A program made the position numbers and the translations under genes. This document shows, piece by piece, positions 52,235 through 60,412 of a stretch of 64,000 nt of DNA (the stretch's first letter is position 1; every line of letters starts with the position of its first letter). Origin of the DNA: Bacilli bacterium (GTDB taxonomy: Bacteria; Bacillota_I; Bacilli_A; RF39; UBA660); assembly GCA_900753325.1 (NCBI GenBank), contig CAADYO010000001.1:62001-126000 (forward strand). Reading direction: 5' to 3'. The notes beneath the pieces are model-generated. The model did not search any database, was not told the DNA's origin, and saw only the letters and a program-made list of their open reading frames with translations.

Positions 52235-52342
52235 TTTTATACCTCCTCATTTCTTTTATATAATATCATAATTTTTATAATAGATAAAGCTTTTATGAAT
52301 TATTTTTATATGTTATAATTTGATTGTTAGTTGGTGAAGTTT

Positions 52343-52669
52343 ATGTATATTAAAATTAATAATGTTAAATATGAAATTGTAGAATTTAGTTCAGGATGGG
52401 AAAAATTCAAAAGTTTGAAATTTGTATTAGAACCTCTTGATAAGATAATTAAAATGAAGAAAAAGAGTTTGTCTACATATTTTTTCTGTCAACGAGTTGA
52501 TGTTATTATGACCGATGCTGACAATAAAATTCTTTATATATATAATTCTTTTAGATCAGAAAAATTTATTTTTTGGAAGAGAAAAGTCAGTTATACTTAT
52601 TTGTTGCCAAATGGAGTAGCAAGTAATTTTAAAGTTAATGATAAATTTGAAGTAAAGAAAAGAAAGTGA
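52343..52669 (+). CDS. Small protein of unknown function, DUF192-like architecture
   Basis: 108 aa on the plus strand; the ATG at 52343 has GGTGA 5 nt upstream, better than the TTG at 52331. No signal peptide. The order of a beta-rich start (KINNVKYEIVEF), a hydrophilic hinge with KKKSLSTYFFCQRVDVIMTD and a final LPNGVASNFKVNDKFEV resembles DUF192, where FWM-x-N-T and D-I-x-F-I-D are seen, but the key residues differ. Treat as unknown. Convergent with the HPt-receiver gene through a shared terminator. Confidence 0.55.
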   Translation: MYIKINNVKYEIVEFSSGWEKFKSLKFVLEPLDKIIKMKKKSLSTYFFCQRVDVIMTDADNKILYIYNSFRSEKFIFWKRKVSYTYLLPNGVASNFKVNDKFEVKKRK

Positions 52670-52687
52670 TTTAATTTCACTTTCTTT
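52659..52687. terminator. Bidirectional terminator between 52343 gene and HPt-receiver gene
   Basis: AAAGAAAGTGA (52659-52669) and TCACTTTCTTT (52677-52687), 11-bp stem with U-rich flank on the plus side and A-rich on the other; it contains the stop of the plus-strand gene. Confidence 0.8.
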
Positions 52688-52689
52688 TT

Positions 52690-53568
52690 TTATTGCATTT
52701 CTTTGAAACATAATGTTTTTTCAATTACATTTCTAACATCAGTTTCTGTAAATGGTTTACCTAACATATCAATAATTGGATATTTAAAAGCTTTTTCAAT
52801 TGTTTCCTTTGTTGAGTCTCCAGAAATAATTGATACAGGCATTTCTGCAAATAATTGTTGCTCGTTCATATAATTTAAAACGGCAAATCCATCTACTTTT
52901 GGCATGTTTAAGTCGAGTAATATAGCCACTATTTGTTGATTAGAGGTATTAGCTTTAATAATGTTTAAAGCTTCTTCTCCGTCTCTTGCAAAACCTACAT
53001 TATATTTTTCACTAAAGATTCTTTTTACAAAGTTGCGAATTATTGTTGAATCATCAGCTACTAGTATGGTCTTTTTTGTGTATACTTCTGCTGGTGGAAG
53101 ATTTGATTGGACTGGAGCTGGTGTTGGAGCTGGTTGTGGAGCTGCTGGAGTTGGTGTTGAAGCTTCTGGTGTAGGCACAGGTGTTGTTCCTTCTCCTTCT
53201 GCATTTGACTCTGGCGAAATGTATTTTTTGACAATATTAATAGTTCTTTCAACCTCATCTATCAAAGATTGATAGTTTTCGTATACATAAAAAACGTCGC
53301 CTTCTTTACTTTTCATTTCGTGATTATAAGCAAGTTCTGCGAGCTTTGTAAAGCCAAAATATTTAGCATCACTTTTTAATGAATGAACATAAATTGCATA
53401 GTTTGGCATATCTTTTTCATCTTTATACTTTTGCAATTTAGCTAATTTTTCTTTAGCGCTTACTAAAAACTCCCCAACAGTTTCATTGTATGTATCAATA
53501 TCTCCAAATAATTCCAGACTCTTATTTACGTCTACTCCGTTTGATATTAAATAATTTACATCGTACAT
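52690..53568 (-). CDS. HPt-receiver (phosphorelay) protein
   Basis: 292 aa. An HPt domain (residues 1-115) has phosphoacceptor His62 in YVHSLKSDAKYFGF; a Pro/Ala/Thr linker (about 125-160) follows, then a CheY-type receiver: TILVADDSTIIRNFVKRIF, Asp in AILLDLNMPKVDG, conserved SGD and KPF. No DNA-binding output. It complements the hybrid kinase at 34206 (His-Asp) by supplying His and a further Asp, an arrangement expected of a four-step phosphorelay. Pairing is inferred because no other candidate is in the window. The start at 53568 follows GGTGACA. Confidence 0.9.
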   Translation of the reverse strand: MYDVNYLISNGVDVNKSLELFGDIDTYNETVGEFLVSAKEKLAKLQKYKDEKDMPNYAIYVHSLKSDAKYFGFTKLAELAYNHEMKSKEGDVFYVYENYQSLIDEVERTINIVKKYISPESNAEGEGTTPVPTPEASTPTPAAPQPAPTPAPVQSNLPPAEVYTKKTILVADDSTIIRNFVKRIFSEKYNVGFARDGEEALNIIKANTSNQQIVAILLDLNMPKVDGFAVLNYMNEQQLFAEMPVSIISGDSTKETIEKAFKYPIIDMLGKPFTETDVRNVIEKTLCFKEMQ

Positions 53569-53677
53569 AGTATATTGTCACCTTCACATTCTTAATCTAC
53601 ACTATGATTATACCATATATTTGTCGTTTATCAATCGTTTTTTTCAATATAAGTATAAAATTTACACTAGAATAAAA

Positions 53678-53695
53678 GACAAATTTCAATTTGTC
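53678..53695. repeat. Hairpin at the IS200/IS605-type right end (second copy)
   Basis: GACAAATT-TC-AATTTGTC, an 8-bp perfect stem with a 2-nt loop, corresponding to the longer palindrome at 36219-36258. Confidence 0.6.
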
Positions 53696-53880
53696 GTTTG
53701 GTCGTCACCAATCAAATTCCCTACTTCACAAAAATAGCGTAACCTCTATTTCCCATAGGCTCGCTGCCGTACTAATCATTTTTATGATTTTTTTTAATTA
53801 TTTTGATAACATATTAAACATAACATTTATTTGTTTGCTTTTTTCGACGGTTGTATTTATTATTCTACATTAAAATTAAA
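53678..53880 (-). mobile_element. tnpB: Internally deleted IS200/IS605-type remnant
   Basis: About 200 bp sharing the terminal hairpin, the CGTCACCAATCAAATT block and the GCCGTACTAAT block with the copy at 36219-37008. On the minus strand a short piece equivalent to TnpB 'RIINxTVEK' is joined straight to the last TnpB codons (VMFNML.QN-stop), so nearly all of tnpB is deleted and the ends remain. It explains the 330-bp gap between the HPt-receiver gene and the methyltransferase-like gene. Confidence 0.7.
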
Positions 53881-53899
53881 AAAATAATTAATTTCTTAA

Positions 53900-54598
53900 T
53901 TATTTTCGATGATTATATATTATTGGGTATGGATTATCATATTTATCTAGAGTTGCTGTTTTTAGTGTTCCTAAACCTGCTGTTTCTACACTTGCTGCAG
54001 CATCATATATTATATTGCATTGCCAATCTGTCCAAATCTCATCTAATTCATATTCATCTTTTTCAGATAGCATATCAGACAAAGCTATGACAAAATCTGT
54101 TTTAGTCTCACAAGCTCTTTGAATCATATCTGATGTAGCTTCCTCTGGCATATATCCAATTATTAAATCCGTATTTTCTAAGCTTACACTGCAATCAAAG
54201 CGTTGCTTTCGAAGAATTAAATTTGGATATGGTATTCTTGATGGAATTATTAGTCTTGGGTCATATACTGTAATGGTTCCGGTCTGTTGTCTCATGGCAA
54301 TATATTTTGCTAAACTGGGTATTCTTCCGCCTCCAACTTCCAAAATACGTTTATTAATTCCATGAACTTGTTCAATTAAATTAAGAAATCCTAAATACAA
54401 ATTATGCTCTGGTTCCATCAAGTCTAGTTCAGCATATAACTGACGAACTAACTCTGGTGAAAAGTCTGTTACCATACCAGAAGAATACCAGCTTAAAATT
54501 TGTTTTATTTCTTCTTCTGTATAATCATTTTCATGTAGGACTAAGTATTCAGTTATTTTCTTTTTTAATTCTTCTTCTGTTATATTTTTTTTCAGCAT
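53900..54598 (-). CDS. Putative SAM-dependent methyltransferase-like protein
   Basis: 232 aa. The motif KRILEVGGGRIPSLAKYIAM (E/D-x-GxG) followed by GTITVYDPRLIIPS resembles the SAM-binding beta1-loop and acidic beta2 end of a Rossmann methyltransferase; DLIIGYMPEEAT would be the region of motif IV. An acidic helical N-terminus (1-60) precedes. Catalytic residues cannot be named, so activity is not assured. Follows the EEP-family gene by 16 nt at the 3' end of the obg unit, just before the IS remnant. Confidence 0.6.
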   Translation of the reverse strand: MLKKNITEEELKKKITEYLVLHENDYTEEEIKQILSWYSSGMVTDFSPELVRQLYAELDLMEPEHNLYLGFLNLIEQVHGINKRILEVGGGRIPSLAKYIAMRQQTGTITVYDPRLIIPSRIPYPNLILRKQRFDCSVSLENTDLIIGYMPEEATSDMIQRACETKTDFVIALSDMLSEKDEYELDEIWTDWQCNIIYDAAASVETAGLGTLKTATLDKYDNPYPIIYNHRK

Positions 54599-54614
54599 TA
54601 TTATGTCCTTTCTC

Positions 54615-55289
54615 TTATTTAAATAATACTTCTACTAAAACTGGATAATGATCAGAAGTATTAATGTCTTTCACTACTCTTTTATTTAATAATTTAAATT
54701 CTTTTGACAAAAATATATGATCTATTGCTCTTTTATACTTTGATGGTTTAAATGTTTTCTCGGCTATTGGAACTCTATATATATTTAACTTTTCCATTTT
54801 GGCAACAAAATCATTAAAGGCTTTCTTGTTATTTTTTAAATTAAAATCTCCAGTTAAAATAATGGGATTTTTTTCTTTTTCCACAAGCCTTAAAATAAAG
54901 TTTAACTGTCTTATTTTAACACTTTCATACTTATAATCTAAATGAGTATTAAAAACTGTTACATTTTTATCAGCAATATTTATAACAGTTTTAGTTATAA
55001 TTCTATTGAGCAATGCTGGAAAATGCGGAAGACGATATGTTTTGGTACTTATAATATTTTTATTTGTTATGATGGGATTTGATTCATTTATATGTGGGAT
55101 AGCAAGATAACGATAATCTCCAGTCATTTTATATCCTACTAAATTTTTTTCTAATTTTTTAGCACATAATGGATATACTTCTTGTAAATTTAAGATATCT
55201 ATTTTGTTGTCTAAAAGATACTTTTTAATATATGTATGTTTGTTAGGACTTTGATCATTTTTAATATTAAAAGTACTTATTGTTAACAT
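54615..55289 (-). CDS. Endonuclease/exonuclease/phosphatase (EEP) family hydrolase
   Basis: 224 aa. The family core is present: STFNIKNDQ (N), NLQEVYP (catalytic Glu), VFNTHLDYK, ILTGDFNLKNN (DxN) and the final SDHYPVLVEV (DH). Metal-dependent cleavage of phosphodiesters or phosphomonoesters; relatives act on nucleic acid or lipids, and the substrate is unknown here. No signal peptide. 13 nt after obg, so likely co-transcribed. GGAGG lies before the ATG. Confidence 0.88.
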   Translation of the reverse strand: MLTISTFNIKNDQSPNKHTYIKKYLLDNKIDILNLQEVYPLCAKKLEKNLVGYKMTGDYRYLAIPHINESNPIITNKNIISTKTYRLPHFPALLNRIITKTVINIADKNVTVFNTHLDYKYESVKIRQLNFILRLVEKEKNPIILTGDFNLKNNKKAFNDFVAKMEKLNIYRVPIAEKTFKPSKYKRAIDHIFLSKEFKLLNKRVVKDINTSDHYPVLVEVLFK

Positions 55290-55302
55290 ATTTGCCTCCG
55301 GT

Positions 55303-56580
55303 TTAATCTTTATAGTCGAAATAGAAATCTAGAATACGTACACTATCTCCAGATACTGCGCCTAGACTTTCTAACTTGTCATCTATTCCCATACGACGTA
55401 ATTTTTTAGCGAAACGATAAATTGCTTCCTCACTATTAAATTTAGTCATCTTGAAAATTCTTTCTACTTCTTTTCCAGATATTACCCAAGTTCCATCTGG
55501 ATCTTTTGTAATAGTATATGGTTCTTCTTTCTTAAATTTGTATAAAAAATGACTTTCTATTTGGGAATCATCATATAGTGGATTAGTTGGTATGGTATCA
55601 AGTTGATCAGCTAAGTAGTCAACAACTTTTTGAAGACCGGTGTTTGTAGCGGCACTTATTTTGAAAATTTTAACATCGCCTACTTTTTGTTTGAACTCTT
55701 CTAAATTTTCTTTAGCATTTGGTAAATCCATTTTATTAGCTATAATAACCTGAGGTTTTAATAATAGTTTTGGGTTGAATTCTTCTAATTCTTTATTTAT
55801 CAATAAATAATCTTCGTATGGATTTCGCATTTCACTGCCGGACATATCAATAACGTGGGCAATTACCCTCGTTCTTTCAATATGACGTAAGAATTTATCT
55901 CCTAACCCTTCCCCGTGAGATGCTCCTTCTATTAATCCTGGTAAGTCAGCAACAACAAAGCTTCTACCATCTGATGCTTTTACAACTCCTAGGTTTGGTG
56001 AAAGTGTTGTAAAGTGGTAAGCAGCTATTTTAGGTTTAGATTTTGATATTACAGATATAATAGTACTTTTACCGACACTTGGTAGGCCTACTAATCCGAC
56101 ATCAGCAAGGAGCTTTACTTCTACCTTTAGGGTCTTTTTTTCTCCTTCTTCACCATTTTCTGAATAGTCCGGTGCGGTATTAGTTTGAGTTTTGAAAGCG
56201 GTATTTCCTCTACCACCTCTTCCGCCTTTAGCAATTACTTCTTCTTGATCTTTTTTAGAAAGGTCAGCAATAATTAAGCCTGTTTCTAAATCGGTAACTA
56301 CTGTTCCTTGAGGAACCTTAACTATTAATGGTTCGGCACCTTTTCCGTTTTGATTCTTGCCACGACCATTTTCACCTTTTTTAGCTTTTAATATTTTTTG
56401 ATAGCGGAGGTCAAGAAGTGTATGTAGTCCTTGATCAACTTTAAAGATTATATCGCCACCATGGCCTCCATTACCACCAAATGGTCCACCCATTTCAATA
56501 TATTTTTCACGACGAAAAGCAGTACAACCATCGCCACCATTGCCAGCTTCCACTTTTATTTCGACTTCATCTACAAACAT
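55303..56580 (-). CDS. obg: Obg GTPase (ribosome assembly)
   Basis: 425 aa. Glycine-rich Obg fold (FVDEVEIKVEAGNGGDG, GGPFGGNGGHGGDI), G domain with VGLPSVGKSTIISVIS, VADLPGLIEGASHGEGLG and IANKMDLPNA, and the C-terminal OCT domain (SHFLYKFKKEEPYTI...RILDFYFDYKD). Essential for 50S assembly and stress signalling. Located behind rpmA after a terminator; spo0B, which lies here in Bacillus, is absent. Confidence 0.98.
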   Translation of the reverse strand: MFVDEVEIKVEAGNGGDGCTAFRREKYIEMGGPFGGNGGHGGDIIFKVDQGLHTLLDLRYQKILKAKKGENGRGKNQNGKGAEPLIVKVPQGTVVTDLETGLIIADLSKKDQEEVIAKGGRGGRGNTAFKTQTNTAPDYSENGEEGEKKTLKVEVKLLADVGLVGLPSVGKSTIISVISKSKPKIAAYHFTTLSPNLGVVKASDGRSFVVADLPGLIEGASHGEGLGDKFLRHIERTRVIAHVIDMSGSEMRNPYEDYLLINKELEEFNPKLLLKPQVIIANKMDLPNAKENLEEFKQKVGDVKIFKISAATNTGLQKVVDYLADQLDTIPTNPLYDDSQIESHFLYKFKKEEPYTITKDPDGTWVISGKEVERIFKMTKFNSEEAIYRFAKKLRRMGIDDKLESLGAVSGDSVRILDFYFDYKD

Positions 56581-56645
56581 GTTATGTGCCTCCCTTTTTT
56601 ATTTTAGTATAACAAATTTACACAAAAATAGCTAGGTCAAAAAAA

Positions 56646-56661
56646 GAGCCTAAAATGGCTC
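56646..56661 (-). terminator. Terminator between rpmA and obg
   Basis: GAGCC-TAAAAT-GGCTC followed by TTTTTTT on the minus strand. Would end the rplU-prp-rpmA transcript before obg. Confidence 0.8.
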
Positions 56662-56668
56662 GTCTTTT

Positions 56669-56959
56669 TTATGCTTCTTTAGGATATACTGAAGCTTGTT
56701 TCTTATCTCTTCCTAAGCGTTCAAACTTAACAATTCCGTCAATTGTAGAATATAAAGTATCATCGCTTCCACGACGAACGTTAGTTCCTGGAAATACTTT
56801 AGTTCCACGTTGACGATATATAATACTACCAGCTGTAATGAATTCACCATCAGCAGCTTTAGCTCCTAATCTACGTCCTGCAGAATCACGACCATTAGAT
56901 GTTGATCCTTGCCCTTTATGATGAGCAAATAATTGAATATCTAATTTTAAAAATCTCAT
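56669..56959 (-). CDS. rpmA: Large ribosomal subunit protein bL27 (with Prp-cleaved N-terminal extension)
   Basis: 96 aa. The start MRFLKLDIQLFAHHKGQGST has a short extension ahead of the usual AHHKG N-terminus; in Bacillota this is removed at QLF-AHHKG by the protease Prp before assembly into the ribosome. Body: NGRDSAGRRLGAKAADGEFI, then IIYRQRGTKVFPGTNVRRG. Lies 12 nt after prp. Certain. Confidence 0.98.
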   Translation of the reverse strand: MRFLKLDIQLFAHHKGQGSTSNGRDSAGRRLGAKAADGEFITAGSIIYRQRGTKVFPGTNVRRGSDDTLYSTIDGIVKFERLGRDKKQASVYPKEA

Positions 56960-56970
56960 AATTCTCCTCC

Positions 56971-57273
56971 TTATTTTACTTCTACATTAGTTGGATAATC
57001 ATCTTCCAACTCTTTCAAAAGACTAATCATATTGTTTAGTAAACATTGGGTAACAAAATCAGTTTTAATATTACTAATAGTTAGACCATCTTTACTAGTT
57101 TTATAACTTAGACCTTCCTTATCTATTGATAAAATTCCATTTATTGTGGTAGTTACTATACTACTTGCAGCACTACAAACAATATCTTTTCCAAAATCAG
57201 CATACATAGCATGACCTAATATAGAAACTGATTTTATTTTATCATTTTCTTTTGTTATTTTTACTCTAATCAT
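56971..57273 (-). CDS. prp: Ribosomal processing cysteine protease Prp
   Basis: 100 aa. The catalytic pair is visible as SILGHAMYADFGKDIVCSAASS (His 21, Cys 33, near the published 22/34). Removes the N-terminal extension of bL27, whose gene follows. The ATG lies 3 nt after the rplU stop with no strong ribosome binding site, so it is probably translated by coupling. Position and sequence make the identity firm. Confidence 0.95.
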   Translation of the reverse strand: MIRVKITKENDKIKSVSILGHAMYADFGKDIVCSAASSIVTTTINGILSIDKEGLSYKTSKDGLTISNIKTDFVTQCLLNNMISLLKELEDDYPTNVEVK

Positions 57274-57275
57274 GA

Positions 57276-57578
57276 TTAACCATTAATTTTAGTAATTTTT
57301 ACTTTAGTATAAGGTTGTCTATGTCCTTGAGTCTTACGATTAGATCTGTCTTTACTCTTGTACTTGAAAACTTTAATTTTCTTTTGTTTACCGTTTTTTA
57401 CTACTTCACCTTCAACGGTAACATTAGTAAGATAAGGACTACCAATTTTACTATCAAGCATTAATACTTGATCAAATTTAACTGTGTCTCCTACTTCAGC
57501 ATCAAGCTTTTCTACGTAAATTTCAGAATTTTCTTGTACGTAATATTGCTTTCCACCAACTTTAATAACAGCGTTCAT
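57276..57578 (-). CDS. rplU: Large ribosomal subunit protein bL21
   Basis: 100 aa. NAVIKVGGKQYYVQENSEIYV at the N-terminus and YKSKDRSNRKTQGHRQPYTKV at the C-terminus are standard bL21. AAAGGAGG lies before the ATG at 57578. Preceded by a leader and a consensus promoter. Confidence 0.98.
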   Translation of the reverse strand: MNAVIKVGGKQYYVQENSEIYVEKLDAEVGDTVKFDQVLMLDSKIGSPYLTNVTVEGEVVKNGKQKKIKVFKYKSKDRSNRKTQGHRQPYTKVKITKING

Positions 57579-57685
57579 TAATATATACCTCCTTTTATTA
57601 ATAACTTAAGACTCGCTCTCAAGGTACAAATAAATTGTTTAAAACCTTTTCAATGCGGTTTGAGCATGAGGCGTCAAACATCTAG
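57579..57685 (-). ncRNA. L21 leader (autoregulatory 5' UTR of rplU)
   Basis: The roughly 105-nt 5' UTR of rplU contains short pairings around GTTTGACGCCTCATGCTCAAACCG and CCTTGAGAGCGAG, close in position and content to the Bacillota L21 leader family. It begins at the promoter and ends at the ribosome binding site. The fold is judged by eye only. Confidence 0.6.
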
Positions 57686-57714
57686 ATTATAGCATAACTA
57701 TTTTAACCTGTCAA
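57686..57714 (-). promoter_or_regulatory. SigA-type promoter of rplU-prp-rpmA
   Basis: TTGACA (57709-57714), 17-bp spacer, TATAAT (57686-57691) on the minus strand: fully consensus boxes and spacing, as expected for a ribosomal protein operon. The -35 box lies 3 bp after the previous gene's stop. Confidence 0.92.
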
Positions 57715-57716
57715 CT

Positions 57717-59441
57717 TTACTTAGTACTTGGTTTAGAAATTTCAGGTAGTGTTTGGATATAACTATCTATTTTACTATCAGGTATAAAGAAATCATCTCT
57801 GTCTAAAAATGCTGGTAAATCTTCTTTAGACACTGGCATATCAATAGACTCCATAACAATTGCTCTTTTCCATTTTACATTACTTGCATTTAATAAAGAA
57901 ATATCCTCCCTAACATCTGACATATACTTACTTTTTCCTATTAAAGCAAGTCTTTCGGCTAACTCTTCACGGGCAAAAAAGGAAATATCAGAGTCCTTTT
58001 TTATACTTCCTAATAAATTTTCTTCTCTAAGCAAATCAATTCTTTTTTTAAAAGCTATAGAATCGACTAATAAAATAGAAGTATTGGAATATAAATATTT
58101 TGGATTAATATTATTTGTAGTAAAAGTATTTATATTTTCTAAGACAGTTGAATAGACATTACTATCAGTAGAAAATATACTCATATGACTTTTATAAAAT
58201 TCGCTCGGTATTATTTCTTTTTCTGTAAATGAACTTAAAAGAGATATTGTTGTACTATTACTTACTGACAATATTTTATATATATCGTCTGGGTTAGTTA
58301 TTTTTATTTTCTTTAGTCCATCTAAGGCTTCCTGTAATTCTTCTTTTGTGTATCTTGATGTAACACATTCTAGAAATTCTTTATTATTAGGCATAGAAAA
58401 ACTAGAAAGTATTTGGGCATATGCAGATACTTCTGTTGAAAATGTTTTATTATATTTTTCTTGAACTTGTTCTGCTATTGCTAGGTTATTTCTATAGACA
58501 TAATTTAAAAAAAGCAATTGTAAATCTTGATCTGGAATGGAAGCTAATAAAGTGCGATAATTAGTTATTTCACCTGGTGTTTCCACTTGCTTTTGAAAAA
58601 GTGCTAAAAATTCTCGATATTTTAGAGATTTTTTATTTTTTACTCTTACTCTCTTATTTATTACTGTTTGTTTTGCATTATAATAAGCTGCTATTTTTTT
58701 GTATTCTGATATAAAATCCTTAAATTCATCTGTTTTCATTATTTTACGAAAAAGATTGTTCCTATCTTTCTTTGAAAATGATTTGTCATTTATATCCACT
58801 GGGTTATTATCACAATTCAAAATTATTGTCTCACCAGTATTAGAACAAATTCCTTGCGCTGTTTTTATAATATTGATAGCGTGAATTCCTTCTGCTAGTT
58901 TTTCTGTACTTTCTAAAACTTTTCTTTTTTCATCTTCATCTAATGAACATTCTTCATCTGAATTAATAACCTCGTCTATCATCAAATCCAACAATTCCAT
59001 AAAAGCATTTGCTGAATCTAAGTATGTTTCATCTAATCCATGCTTCTTTAATGATTTTATTAGTTTTTGATTTATGGAAAACTTTTTTATACCTTTTGTA
59101 ATAGAGTTACTTTCATCGTTCTTTACTAAATCATTGTGTGATGATACAATTTTTTTTAAAACGCTTGATAAATCCTTTCTTGTTAATTCTGGATTTTCTA
59201 GTAATGGTTTTAATCTATTAAAAATGATATCTATTTTTTCAAAGTCAGCATTAAGCCATGTTAGGGTATGTGCCATAAACATTTGTGTTATATTTATTTT
59301 GGCAATACTATCTAAACAAAGCTCCGAATTGTTTTCCAAAAAGTTTTTTAGGAATAAAGTCTCTTCATCCGGCTCTATTACCTCATTTTCTATAAGAAAA
59401 AGCCTTTTATTAAATTCTTCTATTAATTCTTCTGCTGTCAT
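57717..59441 (-). CDS. Unknown acidic helical protein, partner of the RelE-like gene
   Basis: 574 aa, not recognised. Almost entirely helical and acidic, with blocks such as IHAINIIKTAQGICSNTGET, VKNKKSLKYREFLALFQKQV and PDQDLQLLFLNYVYRNNLA. No P-loop, HExxH, DDE or membrane segment. Its ATG overlaps the stop of the upstream RelE-like gene (ATGA at 59438-59441), so the two are made together. Might be a scaffold or inhibitor of its partner; that is speculation. Confidence 0.6.
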   Translation of the reverse strand: MTAEELIEEFNKRLFLIENEVIEPDEETLFLKNFLENNSELCLDSIAKINITQMFMAHTLTWLNADFEKIDIIFNRLKPLLENPELTRKDLSSVLKKIVSSHNDLVKNDESNSITKGIKKFSINQKLIKSLKKHGLDETYLDSANAFMELLDLMIDEVINSDEECSLDEDEKRKVLESTEKLAEGIHAINIIKTAQGICSNTGETIILNCDNNPVDINDKSFSKKDRNNLFRKIMKTDEFKDFISEYKKIAAYYNAKQTVINKRVRVKNKKSLKYREFLALFQKQVETPGEITNYRTLLASIPDQDLQLLFLNYVYRNNLAIAEQVQEKYNKTFSTEVSAYAQILSSFSMPNNKEFLECVTSRYTKEELQEALDGLKKIKITNPDDIYKILSVSNSTTISLLSSFTEKEIIPSEFYKSHMSIFSTDSNVYSTVLENINTFTTNNINPKYLYSNTSILLVDSIAFKKRIDLLREENLLGSIKKDSDISFFAREELAERLALIGKSKYMSDVREDISLLNASNVKWKRAIVMESIDMPVSKEDLPAFLDRDDFFIPDSKIDSYIQTLPEISKPSTK

Positions 59442-60409
59442 TTTTCTTCACCTGTCTTTACTTTTTGAAAAGGCTTTTCATTATTCTTTCCTAATAAATT
59501 ATACAATTCTTCTTGATAAGTTGCTTGAAGCTGCATAAAATCTTCATTTTGAATATTTTCCTTTAGAACACTTTCCATTTTCTTAAAACTTGCTGCTCTC
59601 AGATTTAGTTGTTCTTGATAATCCTTATTATTATCTGTTTTTTTAGTAAAGGCTGTAATTACACAATACTCTTTTGGCCCTAGTCTAGAAAATACAACAC
59701 GTATTTTAAAATCTTTTACTTCAAGTAAACCAGAGGCAGTACTGTTAGATGTAAGTCTTTTACGATTTTTAAATTTTCCAGAAATAATAGAATCGAATAA
59801 GCCAATAAAGCCTTCATAATATTCTGGATCTATATGTTTTAATTCACTTATAACGCAAGGATTTCCGGATTGTGTAGGCATAAACACTAATTTATTTTCT
59901 TCGCTTATTTGTGCTTCTTCTTCTTTTTCTCTTTCTAAAAATAACTCTTTTAAAATCGTTTGTCTTCTAGCATTTTCTTTTATTTCATTATTCAATTCTT
60001 CTTTATCTTCTGCGGACATTTCTTCTTCATTGATAATTGTTTCTATTTGCCTATTTTCTTTTACTAATTCAGCCATTAATCTTAAGAGAACGTTTTCATA
60101 ATCATAGTCTTCTTTATTTGGTAAAATCTCTTTTATTTCATCCTTTGTACACTCGCTTGGTAAAGAAAATAATTCACCTAAATAGTATAAAATATCATCT
60201 TCAAAAGACTCATCATCATAAATATCTGGTTCGAGATTTGGATTTTCTGTTATAGTAGGCTGTTTATCTTCAATACCTTCGATAACGTTGGTGCTAGAAT
60301 GGTGTTTTTCTATTTCTTTTCTCATGATGCTTGAAGTTCTTATATTTTGTTCTATTGCTACTAATAAACTGTTAATATCTTCATTATCATTAATTCTTAT
60401 AAGTTCCAT
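59438..60409 (-). CDS. Protein with RelE/HigB-like C-terminal domain
   Basis: 323 aa. Residues 1-180 are acidic, helical and coiled (KEEEAQISEE, AEDKEELNNEIKENARRQ). From about 190 on the sequence follows the RelE/Gp49 fold: YYEGFIGLFDSIISGKFKN, then KRLTSNSTASGLLEVKDFKIRVVFS, RLGPKEYCVITAFTKKT and a helix QEQLNLRAASFKK. The 'K-D-x-K-x-R-x-x-F...F-x-K-K' pattern is that of HigB-type mRNA interferases. Starts 3 nt after dinG with AAAGGAG spanning dinG's end. Remote homology only; activity not established. Confidence 0.6.
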   Translation of the reverse strand: MELIRINDNEDINSLLVAIEQNIRTSSIMRKEIEKHHSSTNVIEGIEDKQPTITENPNLEPDIYDDESFEDDILYYLGELFSLPSECTKDEIKEILPNKEDYDYENVLLRLMAELVKENRQIETIINEEEMSAEDKEELNNEIKENARRQTILKELFLEREKEEEAQISEENKLVFMPTQSGNPCVISELKHIDPEYYEGFIGLFDSIISGKFKNRKRLTSNSTASGLLEVKDFKIRVVFSRLGPKEYCVITAFTKKTDNNKDYQEQLNLRAASFKKMESVLKENIQNEDFMQLQATYQEELYNLLGKNNEKPFQKVKTGEEK

Positions 60410-60412
60410 ATT

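Noticed and set aside
53061..53258. A Gln-rich frame inside the HPt-receiver gene, minus strand
   Set aside because: It lies in the linker repeat of the real gene in another frame and arises from the Pro/Ala/Thr codon pattern.
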